Of a stretch of DNA of 64,000 nt, positions 35,101 through 43,118 are shown piece by piece. A model generated the notes under the pieces. That model ran no database searches, had not been told where the DNA came from, and saw nothing but the letters and a program-made list of their open reading frames with translations. The translations under genes were made by a program, and so were the position numbers. The stretch's first letter is position 1. Each line of letters begins with the position of its first letter. The stretch lies in NCBI RefSeq assembly GCF_024171535.1, contig NZ_JALJZV010000018.1:16480-80479 (forward strand), read 5' to 3'. The stretch comes from Flavobacterium sp. HSC-61S13 (GTDB lineage Bacteria > Bacteroidota > Bacteroidia > Flavobacteriales > Flavobacteriaceae).

Positions 35101-36859
35101 TTATGGAACGGCAACCATAGAAACCACTGGTGGTAGCGCTCCATATACATATATTTGGACTACTCCTAACGCTGTGCTAAACCAAGCAATCGACCTCACT
35201 TTGGGAACTTATACCGTGCAGGTCACGGATGCGAAAGGTTGTACTGCAACTCAGGACATAGTCATTATTTCAGAGACCGTTATCACGTTGTGGAATGGAA
35301 CTTCATGGAGTAACGGAAGCCCGAATTCTTTGGATACTCGTGCTATCTTTCAAGCCGACTTTATTATTGATACAAACATAAAAGCATGCTCCATTTCTGT
35401 GGAGAACAACGCCAAAGTTGTTATAAAGTCAGGAAATACCCTGACCGTTAATCACGAAGTAGCTATTGAAGTAGGCGCCGATTTAATCATAGAAGATCAA
35501 GCCAATCTCTTGCAAATACAAGACAACACCAATTCGGGTATGGCAACCGTAATCAGTCGAAGTTCACCGATGAAATGGTTGGATTACACCATCTGGTCGT
35601 CTTCAGTTTCCAGTCAAAATGTATTTGACTTTTCACCAGAAACCGTAAGCTCCCGTATATTTACTTATAAAGGGAATTTACAAACCGTGAATCAGTCTCC
35701 GATAAACAGTACGCTATTATCTAACCAATCAGTTATGGAAATTGGTTATGGATATTTCTTTAGAGCACCCAATACGTACCATTCCCAATTGCCAAATTCA
35801 GCAGTATACGAAGGGAAGTTTCGAGGGGTTTTAAATAACGGCGCATTAGTGGTGAATACTTATGGTTCACAGTTTACCTCTGTAGGAAACCCCTATCCGT
35901 CTGCTTTAGATCTATCTGATATCGTGACAAATTATAGTGCAACGGTATATTTCTATACCAACTCTTACGAATATATCAACGGAGCGTATGCGGGTAATAA
36001 TTATGCCAGCTATAACAGCACTGGTGCAACGAGTTCAGGCAATGGAATAGTTCCTACAGGAGTGGTACAAAAGGGACAAGGCTTTATAATTGAAACACCA
36101 ACTTCTGCTATAGAATTCAACAATAGCATGCGTGTAAACACCGGTGGAGCTATGATGAAACCCAATATCATAGAGCGTCACAGGTATTGGATCGACCTTG
36201 TAGATACTAAAACCAAACTATTATACAACCAGATATTGGTCGGCTATTTACAAGGCGCTACCAGCGGTTTTGACGATGGAAAAGACGCTAAGTTATTGGG
36301 TCATGACGGAACTACTTTATATTCTTTAATTGACCATGATCAAACCGGCTATATCATTCAAGGTAAGGGTTTACCTTTTGTCTCTACCGACAAAGTAACA
36401 CTTGGATTTAAGGCTGTAGAAACGGGGAATTTCACGATAAAAATCAATAAAAGCGACGGCTTATTCGAACAAGATCAGCCTATCATCTTAATTGATAAAT
36501 TATTGAATATAGAACATGATCTGATCCAGGGAGACTACCTGTTTACCAGTGAAAGTGGTTTATATAATCAACGTTTTGAGATTGTTTACAATTCGCAGAA
36601 ACTGGCCACTGAGAAACCAAAAGATGTAGATATTAACGATTGGCTGGCTTATAAAAAAGGTGACCTCTTACAAATTGAGAGTATTGGTTTTGACATACAA
36701 TATGTTGAAGTTTATGATATGTTGGGAAAACGATTGTTTAAATCTCCAAAAATCAATGCTAAAAATTATGTATTACCACTCATCAATAATCAACAAATTT
36801 TGATTATCAAACTCCAAACAATGGAGAATCAAACCTTATACAAAAAAATTAAAAACTAA
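32150..36859 (+). CDS. Large secreted multidomain protein: Ig-like, beta-propeller, SprB repeats, T9SS-type C-terminus
   Basis: A 1569-residue protein. A signal peptide ending 'TFSTWAQ' comes first. An Ig-like domain (about 30-120; 'AYQWQVSRDGGLTYKSI') precedes seven repeats of about 50 residues (about 125-475), each with a 'GTPYVAF...VMKFDG..W..VG' pattern, which should form a seven-bladed beta-propeller. Two more Ig-like domains follow (about 478-665), then five SprB repeats (about 672-1035; 'GGTAPYSYLW', 'TVTVTDSKGC'). A region with 'VEVYDMLGKRLFKSP' closes the protein at the C-terminus and resembles a type A type IX secretion sorting domain. The protein should be exported across the outer membrane and held on or shed from the surface. 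SprB repeats are known from the gliding adhesin SprB, but this protein is much smaller and its ligand is unknown. Divergent from a two-component system. Confidence 0.9.
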   Translation: MKKNYLLTPFKVPIALVLLCFITFSTWAQSITTHPTTLTKNDGQAASFHVVVNGTVSAYQWQVSRDGGLTYKSITDDNTYSGSKTTTLNIGKASLAMNGNFYQLTTVVNGQSLTSRQAILNVFPSNSSAQWDLQGSAGFSEQPTASYANIVFAPNGTSYVAYMDGLMGKISVMKWNGSSWEKVGLSGFSAGMANHVKIAISPLGVPYVAFMDDVNLGKATVMKFDGSQWVNVGSAGFSAGKAYHLSLAFHQTEHPYLAFSDGSVGNKASVMKFDGTTWQIFGTSGFSNGGCTSLNLAFNGSGVPYVGYVDSKDFLNPNITVMTFINNSWTVVGSPAFYPERINDANLALDPTGTPYVAFRVGKYGNKANVMKFDGISWQSVGTPHFSENASTMLTFIIDRLGDPYVTFIDSGKNNTNQASVMKWNGNEWVLVGEASFSQAAVNYPRIALDLHSNPFVAYTDQAYGGKMTVMKFLAAAPTITQQPTDQNVLATQSTEFSVITTAITPTYQWQISTDEGKTFNPITDGSVYTGATTSILNLNHANASMNGYLYRVVINNGKDSYSDSAALTVQSGILIQQQPQDITACPGNNASLSVLATGVTNYQWQLDEGLGYYDLIDNSSYVGTNSATLTINGVTIAMNGYKYRVFLSASSAPTITQTALLSIPTLIVDSEITELSCSGGNTAKIALSTTGGTAPYSYLWNNKETSDSISNLTAATYSVVITDANGCINTKIFDIIKPSAITIVDSQSNVTCNGASNGTVTATASGGTAPYAYSWSPKGGTTQTATGLTAGTYTVTVTDSKGCVINHSYEITEPTALNANTSQQNVACFGSATASASATPTGGTAPYSFKWSNGATTQGVTGLSMGDHQLVITDAKGCSITKEFNILQYPKMEVVTSQTDVICYGSFTGSATVVVSGGASGYTYSWAPIGGSESTATGLQAGQYAVTITDAKGCTTTESFTIAQPEPLVITSTQTNISCSGNPYGTATIETTGGSAPYTYIWTTPNAVLNQAIDLTLGTYTVQVTDAKGCTATQDIVIISETVITLWNGTSWSNGSPNSLDTRAIFQADFIIDTNIKACSISVENNAKVVIKSGNTLTVNHEVAIEVGADLIIEDQANLLQIQDNTNSGMATVISRSSPMKWLDYTIWSSSVSSQNVFDFSPETVSSRIFTYKGNLQTVNQSPINSTLLSNQSVMEIGYGYFFRAPNTYHSQLPNSAVYEGKFRGVLNNGALVVNTYGSQFTSVGNPYPSALDLSDIVTNYSATVYFYTNSYEYINGAYAGNNYASYNSTGATSSGNGIVPTGVVQKGQGFIIETPTSAIEFNNSMRVNTGGAMMKPNIIERHRYWIDLVDTKTKLLYNQILVGYLQGATSGFDDGKDAKLLGHDGTTLYSLIDHDQTGYIIQGKGLPFVSTDKVTLGFKAVETGNFTIKINKSDGLFEQDQPIILIDKLLNIEHDLIQGDYLFTSESGLYNQRFEIVYNSQKLATEKPKDVDINDWLAYKKGDLLQIESIGFDIQYVEVYDMLGKRLFKSPKINAKNYVLPLINNQQILIIKLQTMENQTLYKKIKN
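34163..35253 (+). repeat. Five SprB repeats encoded in tandem
   Basis: Five units of about 70-75 codons, each with a Cys near the start ('VTCNG', 'VACFG', 'VICYG', 'ISCSG' or 'LSCSG'), a central 'GG.APY.Y.W' and a terminal 'VTDAKGC'-like motif. The units differ at the DNA level, so recent slippage is unlikely. Confidence 0.88.
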
Positions 36860-36865
36860 ATCCAC

Positions 36866-36896
36866 ACCCGTTGTACTTTGCTACCGCGGGTTTTTA
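36866..36896 (+). terminator. Weak hairpin between the SprB-repeat gene and the small PID-CTERM-like gene
   Basis: A short stem (ACCCG 36866-36870 with CGGGT 36887-36891) has a 16-nt loop and is followed by a T run. It may reduce rather than stop read-through into the small gene. Confidence 0.4.
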
Positions 36897-36908
36897 AAAT
36901 ACAACCCT

Positions 36909-37130
36909 ATGAAAAACTACCCAAAAAAAATAGTCCTACTACTTTTTGTTACCGCTACAACTTTCAATGTTTTTGCCCAACCCGGCTATCCCACTGGTGA
37001 ACCAGATACACCACCGGTACCGATTGATGATTATATTCCACACTTTGTTGTATTAGCTGTAGTGATTGCAGTCTATTGGTTTTTCAAGAATTCTCGTAAA
37101 AAGAAAAAACCATATAGATCAGAGTATTAA
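36909..37130 (+). CDS. Small protein with PID-CTERM-like sorting signal
   Basis: A 73-residue protein with a signal peptide ending 'FNVFAQ', a short Pro-rich linker ('PGYPTGEPDTPPVP'), then 'IDDYIPHFVVLAVVIAVYWF' and a basic tail 'KNSRKKKKPYRSEY'. The order of a 'PIDD' motif, one transmembrane helix and a basic end matches the small Bacteroidetes proteins named PID-CTERM in recent family catalogues, which resemble C-terminal sorting signals. The mature stretch is too short to be an enzyme. It starts 49 nt after the large SprB-repeat gene and may share its transcript through a weak terminator. Whether any sortase-like enzyme recognises it is not known. Confidence 0.75.
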   Translation: MKNYPKKIVLLLFVTATTFNVFAQPGYPTGEPDTPPVPIDDYIPHFVVLAVVIAVYWFFKNSRKKKKPYRSEY

Positions 37131-37133
37131 TAA

Positions 37134-37164
37134 AAAGAGGTACTATTGTTAACAGCACCTCTTT
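37134..37164 (+). terminator. Hairpin after the PID-CTERM-like gene
   Basis: An 8-bp stem (37134-37141 with 37157-37164) has a 15-nt loop and a weak T tail. It is a modest terminator for the plus strand. Confidence 0.5.
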
Positions 37165-37222
37165 AGATTTCATTATGGCTAGTAATTAGCGATACGCGTT
37201 GATCACAAATTGAGTTTCGCTC

Positions 37223-37257
37223 AAAAAAAAAGGAGTTGCCATAGACAACTCCTTTTT
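37223..37257 (-). terminator. Terminator after the TonB-dependent receptor gene
   Basis: A 12-bp stem (37227-37238 with 37246-37257) and 7-nt loop lead into at least eight T residues on the minus strand, 20 nt after the stop codon. Confidence 0.88.
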
Positions 37258-37276
37258 AATATATTCTAATGTCGAA

Positions 37277-40135
37277 TTAGAATTCGAAACGCATCGTAAA
37301 GTTCCAAGTTCTTCCAACTCCGAAGTATACTTCATTCGTTTTATCTAAGCCTTTATAAAAACCATTAGCTAAATAGCTTTGATAATCTTCATTATAAGTT
37401 TTATTTTGACCTGTTGGTAATTTGGTTTTAGAATCTACAAGACCTTTAAACTCTGCTTCTGTCAAAGCGATATTGTTTGTTCTTGATTCCGAAACATATA
37501 CTCTATCCAAAACATTGTTTACGTTTAAACGCATAGTAAAGGCATTTTGTTTTGCTTTACCTACATCCATTCTATAAGAAACCCCAGCATCTAACAATCC
37601 GAAAGCTGGTAATCTTAACGATCCTTTATGGTCTGGTTTTGTAAAATTCTCTGGGTTGATGTTTGCATAGTAACGGTCGTTGTATCTAAAGTTACCATCC
37701 ACTTTTAAACCACCAGTCACTTTAATAACAGCTCCGATATTCATTGATGTTTGTGGGGCTTCACCTACTCTAACTCCGTCTAAATACAAGGTGTTTTGTA
37801 AAGGATTACCATCTATATCTACAATCGCTTGATTGTCTTGTTCATCCAAATAAGTTGCCGTTACATTACCTTTGTATTTCCAGTCTCCGTAAGAGAATGA
37901 ACCGGTAATGGTAGCCCAATCTGTAGCATAATAAACAAAATCAACCTCTGCACCCATATGTACTTGTTCAACACCGTACATATTAGCAAATCCGAAAATT
38001 GTTTTCTTATTATCAATAAGATCTGTAAACGTAGCTTTAGTTCTTAAAATTCTATCTTTCCAAGTTGTTCTATATAAGTTCACATTGGCATTGAATTTAT
38101 TTGTTCTCAATCCGTATCCAGCTTCAATCCCAATGATTTTTTCATTTTTTAAATCTGGATTGACATCATTTTTGTTGTTTAAATAAACGCCACCGTTCAT
38201 ATAAGGTTGTCTCGAGTAATACCCTGCATTAGCGAATACATTGTGGTATTCATTGATGTTGTAGTTAACTCCCCCCTTAACATTTCCACCAACGATATCT
38301 TTCCAGTCGGTGATATAGTTTGGCTCATTTGGTTTTGGGTTCGCTTGATTATAACTAAAGTAATCCAATCTTCTAAAAGATTGATTAGAAACAGCACCTT
38401 GAATAAAAGCGGTTAAATTGTCTTTAGAGTACTCTAATTGAGTAAATCCACCAATCCAGTTTACCTCACCGTCGTTATCAAAACCGATTTTTTCTCTACC
38501 ACTCATACTTTCGAATGGGTTGAAGCTTGGTTTAGCATTATACGTTTGGTAAACGTAAGTACTTCCTGGATAATTTTTATTGCTTTTATCTTCATAACCA
38601 TCAGCACCTAATAAGTCTGTTAAGACTTGATAGTGGTATCCTTTATAGGTTCTTGCATCAAGTCCAATATCCCATGTTAAGGTATTGGAAATTTTGGTAT
38701 TCAAATTAATCACGGCACCATACCAATCGTGTGAATTAATATTGGATCTTCTAGAAAGTCCATTCGAAGATGAATTCAGGTTTTCACCATTATTGATAAC
38801 TTTATCAGCTCCAAAATCAGCTATATGACTCCCTTGATTCCATGCTACGATATCGTCAAAACGAACATTTCCATTTGCATCTCTAAAAGTAGCCGAACGT
38901 TCTCCACTAACTTTGTTGATTTGTCCAATGGCTCCTGTTCCTCCCCCGCGACCCCAAGATCCATAAAATACAGAACTCAACTTCATGATGTCGTTAATCT
39001 TAAAATCCCAGTTTAAAGAGGCAACTGGTTTGTGGTAATAGTTTCTCTTCCAAGAAAACTCTTTTCCGTTTAAATAACCTGAATCTGCATTATATCTGCG
39101 ATTTGGCTCTCCATCTGAACCGTATTGTAAATAGTCGTTGATACTACTGTTGGTCGATCTTTGATCATGCCATTGTGTAGCTCCAGTAAAAGTGAACTGA
39201 AAGTTATGACGTGCATCTTTGGTTCTATATCCTAAACCTAAATAATAATTAGTCCCTTCAAATTTGGTTCCATCCACATACCCATCTCCCATAGTTTGAG
39301 ACAATAATACGGAGGCTGAAAGTCCATTATCTAATAATCCAGTAGAATAAGAAGCCGAAGCTTTAAAATAGTCGTTGTTACCTACACCCGTAGAAATTAC
39401 AGCACCTTCTTTGGCATCCGCAGTTCTTGTTAAAACGTTTATCGTACCTCCAACAGAAGAAATCGCTAATTTGGATGATCCCAATCCTCTTTGTACTTGC
39501 ATAGCAGAAGTAACATCTGCCAATCCAGACCAGTTTGACCAATATACACTACCACCCTCCATATCGTTGATAGGCATACCATTAATCATCACTGCAATGT
39601 TTTTTTGATCAAATCCACGGATATTAATCTTTGAATCTCCATATCCACCACCACCTTTAGTAGCGAAAACAGATGGGGTAGTGTTTAAGATCTCTGGAAA
39701 TTCTTGAGATCCTAATTTTTCTTGGATTTCAGCAGCTTTAATGGTAGAAACCGCAACCGGTGTTTTACGATCTTTTGCTACATCGGCTACACCCATGATA
39801 ACAATGTCTCCCAATACATTTCCATCTTCTGCTAAAGCCACCTTACCTAAGTTTAGTGTTTTTCCTGCAGTAAAGGAAAAAGGAATCGTTCTTGTAGTGT
39901 ATCCGACAAAACTAATCACCAAATGCCCTGACTCTGCAGCAGTACTTAGTGTGAATTTACCGTCAACATCTGAGGAGGTACCGTTGGTGGAACCTTTTAG
40001 AACAATACTCGCTCCGGGTAATGCTTCATTAAGAGCTCCATCAATTACACTCCCTGTAATTTGATTTTGTGAAAGTGCGGATATGGAAGTAAAAATAAAT
40101 ACAACCATTAACATCCAGTTCTTCAATTTTTTCAT
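37277..40135 (-). CDS. TonB-dependent outer-membrane receptor with carboxypeptidase-regulatory-like N-terminal domain
   Basis: A 952-residue outer-membrane transporter. A signal peptide ('MLMVVFIFTSISALSQ') is followed by a carboxypeptidase-D-regulatory-like domain (about 24-105; 'GSVIDGALNEALPGASIVLK', 'DGKFTLSTAAESG'), a plug domain (about 115-225; 'INIRGFDQKNIAVMINGMPI'), and a beta-barrel ending in the aromatic 'FTMRFEF', typical for the last strand. It fits non-SusC TonB receptors of Flavobacteriaceae: no SusD gene adjoins it. The substrate cannot be read from sequence. It appears monocistronic, with an exact -7 box at 40167-40174 and a terminator downstream. Confidence 0.94.
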   Translation of the reverse strand: MKKLKNWMLMVVFIFTSISALSQNQITGSVIDGALNEALPGASIVLKGSTNGTSSDVDGKFTLSTAAESGHLVISFVGYTTRTIPFSFTAGKTLNLGKVALAEDGNVLGDIVIMGVADVAKDRKTPVAVSTIKAAEIQEKLGSQEFPEILNTTPSVFATKGGGGYGDSKINIRGFDQKNIAVMINGMPINDMEGGSVYWSNWSGLADVTSAMQVQRGLGSSKLAISSVGGTINVLTRTADAKEGAVISTGVGNNDYFKASASYSTGLLDNGLSASVLLSQTMGDGYVDGTKFEGTNYYLGLGYRTKDARHNFQFTFTGATQWHDQRSTNSSINDYLQYGSDGEPNRRYNADSGYLNGKEFSWKRNYYHKPVASLNWDFKINDIMKLSSVFYGSWGRGGGTGAIGQINKVSGERSATFRDANGNVRFDDIVAWNQGSHIADFGADKVINNGENLNSSSNGLSRRSNINSHDWYGAVINLNTKISNTLTWDIGLDARTYKGYHYQVLTDLLGADGYEDKSNKNYPGSTYVYQTYNAKPSFNPFESMSGREKIGFDNDGEVNWIGGFTQLEYSKDNLTAFIQGAVSNQSFRRLDYFSYNQANPKPNEPNYITDWKDIVGGNVKGGVNYNINEYHNVFANAGYYSRQPYMNGGVYLNNKNDVNPDLKNEKIIGIEAGYGLRTNKFNANVNLYRTTWKDRILRTKATFTDLIDNKKTIFGFANMYGVEQVHMGAEVDFVYYATDWATITGSFSYGDWKYKGNVTATYLDEQDNQAIVDIDGNPLQNTLYLDGVRVGEAPQTSMNIGAVIKVTGGLKVDGNFRYNDRYYANINPENFTKPDHKGSLRLPAFGLLDAGVSYRMDVGKAKQNAFTMRLNVNNVLDRVYVSESRTNNIALTEAEFKGLVDSKTKLPTGQNKTYNEDYQSYLANGFYKGLDKTNEVYFGVGRTWNFTMRFEF

Positions 40136-40166
40136 TTTGATTAAGTGATAAGTTTATTTTTCACTG

Positions 40167-40174
40167 CAAAATTA
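40167..40174 (-). promoter_or_regulatory. Putative -7 box of the TonB-dependent receptor gene
   Basis: On the minus strand TAATTTTG matches TAnnTTTG exactly, 31 nt before the ATG at 40135. A TTG lies 12 nt upstream, closer than the usual spacing. Confidence 0.5.
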
Positions 40175-40245
40175 CAAAAACAGAATCAATCCATGTTAAG
40201 GGAAGTTTAATTTTTAAGACAATTTGCACTTTTTGGAAGATTCTC

Positions 40246-41862
40246 TTATCTTTTGGATAAGTAATACTCCAGCAAAAACTGCGTTGAGCCATCGTGGTTG
40301 TTGATTTCACCGCGTTCTAGTTCAGATTGTATACTACAGGCAAGTTTTTTTCCATATTCCACTCCAAATTGATCAAAACTAAAAATATTCCAGATAAAAC
40401 CTTGCACAAAGACCTTATGTTCATACATCGCGATTAAACTTCCAAGATTTTCGGGAGTTAATTGTTCAATCAGAAAAGTGTTGGTCGGTTTATTACCGCC
40501 AAATTCTTTATAAGGCTGTAGTCGATCATCCGATGATGCCGTTTGATATTTAGCTCCTACCTTTCCATTGAGTAAAGCTTCGGTCTGGCCAAAAAAGTTA
40601 GACATCAATACATCGTGATTTTCCCTCTGAGTAGAATACGGTTTAACAAATCCGATAAAATCTACCGGTATAATTTTCGTACCTTGGTGAAACAACTGAA
40701 AGAAGGCATGTTGTGCATTGACACCCACCTCGCCCCAGATAATGGTACCGGTTTGATAATTGACTGGATACCCCTCTCTGTTTCGGTTTTTACCGTTACT
40801 CTCCATAATCATTTGTTGTAAATGAGCTGGAAATTTCTCTAGAAACTGGCAATAAGGTACTAATGCTTCCGTTTGGTATCCATAGAAATTATTATACCAA
40901 ATGCTCAGCATAGCCATGATGACTGGAATATTCTCTTCTAAAGGCGCTGTTCTAAGATGTTGATCCATTTGGTTCGCCCCCTTCAAAAGTCTTTCAAAAT
41001 GATCATAGCCCACCGCCAAGCTGATCGATAAACCTACTGCACTCCACAGCGAAAATCGTCCACCAACATAATCCCACATGGGAAAAATGTTTTCCTTTGC
41101 AATTCCAAATCCCTCTGCTTGTTCAATATTAGAACTTACCGCTACAAAATGCGCAGCACAATTTACGCTGTTTATTCCTTCAACTAACCAACGCTTTACG
41201 GTTTGAGCATTTAGAATGGTTTCTTGCGTTGTAAATGTTTTGGATACCACAATGACCAAAGTAGTCTCGGGATCCAATTTACTCAATAAAGATACTATAT
41301 GATCATCATCTACATTTGAGATAAAATGCACGCCAATGTCATTGCGGTAACTCTCTAAAGCATTAACAACCATACGAGGTCCCAGATCAGAGCCCCCGAT
41401 ACCGATATTAATCACATCGGTAAAAGCTTTGCCCGTACTTCCTTTATAAGTTCCATCGGTAAAAGCATCACTAAAATTCTTTAAACATTCTCGTACCCTA
41501 CTTATTTCGTCTACAACATTGATTCCATCAACAAGGATTGGTTGTCCCGAAAAATCTCGCAGAGCTGTATGTAATACAGCTCTGCCTTCGGTAACATTAA
41601 TTTTATCCCCTTTAAACATACTTTCGATTGCCGTTGAAAGCTCCATTTCTCGAGCCAAATCAAGCAACAATTCGACGGTTTTATCCGTTATTTTATTCTT
41701 CGAAAAATCGAAAAGAAAATCATTCCAAGATACATGCATTTTATCTACACGATCTACTTGAGATTCAAATAAATCTTGCATTTTCACATATTCCATTTCT
41801 TCGAAATGCTTTCGAAGATTATGCCATGCTACAGTCCCTGAAGGATTTATGTTTTTAAACAT
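40246..41862 (-). CDS. pgi: Glucose-6-phosphate isomerase
   Basis: A 538-residue cytoplasmic glycolytic enzyme interconverting glucose-6-phosphate and fructose-6-phosphate. SIS-fold signatures are 'IGIGGSDLGPRMVVNALESY', 'VVSKTFTTQETILNA' and the PGI motif 'GGRFSLWSAVGLSISLAVG'. Further catalytic-region motifs are 'ESNGKNRNR' and 'QLFHQGTKIIPVDFIGF'. It also supplies fructose-6-phosphate for GlmS, encoded 28 kb away. The ATG overlaps the M23 peptidase stop codon by one base (TAATG), so it is the last gene of the DUF3108/dioxygenase/peptidase/pgi operon. Confidence 0.97.
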   Translation of the reverse strand: MFKNINPSGTVAWHNLRKHFEEMEYVKMQDLFESQVDRVDKMHVSWNDFLFDFSKNKITDKTVELLLDLAREMELSTAIESMFKGDKINVTEGRAVLHTALRDFSGQPILVDGINVVDEISRVRECLKNFSDAFTDGTYKGSTGKAFTDVINIGIGGSDLGPRMVVNALESYRNDIGVHFISNVDDDHIVSLLSKLDPETTLVIVVSKTFTTQETILNAQTVKRWLVEGINSVNCAAHFVAVSSNIEQAEGFGIAKENIFPMWDYVGGRFSLWSAVGLSISLAVGYDHFERLLKGANQMDQHLRTAPLEENIPVIMAMLSIWYNNFYGYQTEALVPYCQFLEKFPAHLQQMIMESNGKNRNREGYPVNYQTGTIIWGEVGVNAQHAFFQLFHQGTKIIPVDFIGFVKPYSTQRENHDVLMSNFFGQTEALLNGKVGAKYQTASSDDRLQPYKEFGGNKPTNTFLIEQLTPENLGSLIAMYEHKVFVQGFIWNIFSFDQFGVEYGKKLACSIQSELERGEINNHDGSTQFLLEYYLSKR

Positions 41863-43097
41863 TATTGATTAAATTTTTCTAAAAATTTGTCGTCTAATTC
41901 CTTTTTCAAAGGTTTCATATATTCAAAATAGGCCGGTAATTCTCTTTTTTCCATAGGAACCGAATTGGGTAATCTTTGATTTAAAGGATCTACCTGCACC
42001 CCATTTTTCCAAAAGCGGTAGCAAACGTGTGGTCCTGTAGCTAGACCTGTGCTCCCAACCTTACCAATAACATCGCCTTGTTGAACAGCTTGGCCGTTGC
42101 GCACCAATATTTTTGACATATGTAAATATTGAGTAGAATAAGTCCCGTTGTGTCTGACCTTAACATAATTTCCATTTCCTGCGGTGTAACCCGTACGTTC
42201 AACTGTGCCCGATGCTGTAGTCATAATCGGGGTTCCCGTAGGCGCCGCATAGTCGGTTCCATTATGTGACTTCCATCTCTTTTGAACGGGATGAAAGCGG
42301 TTATTGGTGAAACGCGAAGTAATGTGAAAAAACTTTAAGGGGGCTTTTAAAAACATACTTTTCATTGGCTTCCCTTCTTCATCAAAATACTCCACCCCTT
42401 TGGTATTAGGCTTTCTATAAGGAAATGCATATAATTTACGTCCGCGGTATTCAAAATAAGCCGCTTCAATTTTTTCAATACCGACATAGGTGGTATCATT
42501 GATAAACTTCTCCTCTATAGTAACTGCAAATTTGTCCTCTTTTTGTAACTTAAAGAAATCGATGGACCATGCGAAAACCTGTGATAATTTTGTTGCTAGA
42601 GATTGATCTACACCTTCTTTCTGCAAACTAACAGAGAGTGATCCGTCAATCGTTGCAGCGATGGTGCGTCTTTTAATGGTTACGGGATATATTTTCTTAT
42701 AGGCTCTAACGCTATCTCTTAAATCAATTACATGATACCCCATGATATCGGGATGATATACTAGAGCTTCGAGTTTTTGTGGATTGGTTTTGCTTTTCAA
42801 TAAGGCATACGGTTGACCTATACGGATATTCTTAACGTTGATCGAATCTTTTACGTTTTCAATTATCCGATGTATTTCAGTCGCGGAAAGGTGGTTCTGC
42901 GAAAGAATCTTTCCCAAATTATCACCACTCCTAATGGTGTCTTCAACAATTTCAAGGTCTTTCAGACTAAATCCATAGGCCTCTGAAACAATTTCCTCAA
43001 CCTCCTCTTTTGTATGTTCTTTAACCTCGGTTTCTTCTGCTTTTTTATTACAAGAAAAAGCAACCAACAGGGTCAATAAATAGGCTAAATACTTCAA
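41862..43097 (-). CDS. M23 family metallopeptidase (LytM-like), lipoprotein, TTG start
   Basis: A 411-residue predicted murein endopeptidase. The start is a TTG at 43097. The frame has a stop seven codons upstream and no ATG before the signal, and MKYLAYLLTLLVAFSC gives a good lipobox with Cys16. The N-terminal half has an OapA/LysM-like region ('LGKILSQNHLSATEIHRI'). The C-terminal M23 domain shows the zinc-ligand motifs 'SHNGTDYAAPTGTPIMTTAS' (His and Asp), 'STQYLHMSKILV' (catalytic His) and 'ATGPHVCYRFWKNG' (HxC at the position of the final HxH pair: His is present and the second position differs). It should act on peptidoglycan peptides in the periplasm. It is coupled to pgi downstream by a 1-nt overlap. 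Confidence 0.88.
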   Translation of the reverse strand: MKYLAYLLTLLVAFSCNKKAEETEVKEHTKEEVEEIVSEAYGFSLKDLEIVEDTIRSGDNLGKILSQNHLSATEIHRIIENVKDSINVKNIRIGQPYALLKSKTNPQKLEALVYHPDIMGYHVIDLRDSVRAYKKIYPVTIKRRTIAATIDGSLSVSLQKEGVDQSLATKLSQVFAWSIDFFKLQKEDKFAVTIEEKFINDTTYVGIEKIEAAYFEYRGRKLYAFPYRKPNTKGVEYFDEEGKPMKSMFLKAPLKFFHITSRFTNNRFHPVQKRWKSHNGTDYAAPTGTPIMTTASGTVERTGYTAGNGNYVKVRHNGTYSTQYLHMSKILVRNGQAVQQGDVIGKVGSTGLATGPHVCYRFWKNGVQVDPLNQRLPNSVPMEKRELPAYFEYMKPLKKELDDKFLEKFNQ

Positions 43098-43118
43098 TAT
43101 ATGTGTTTTATTCTATTT

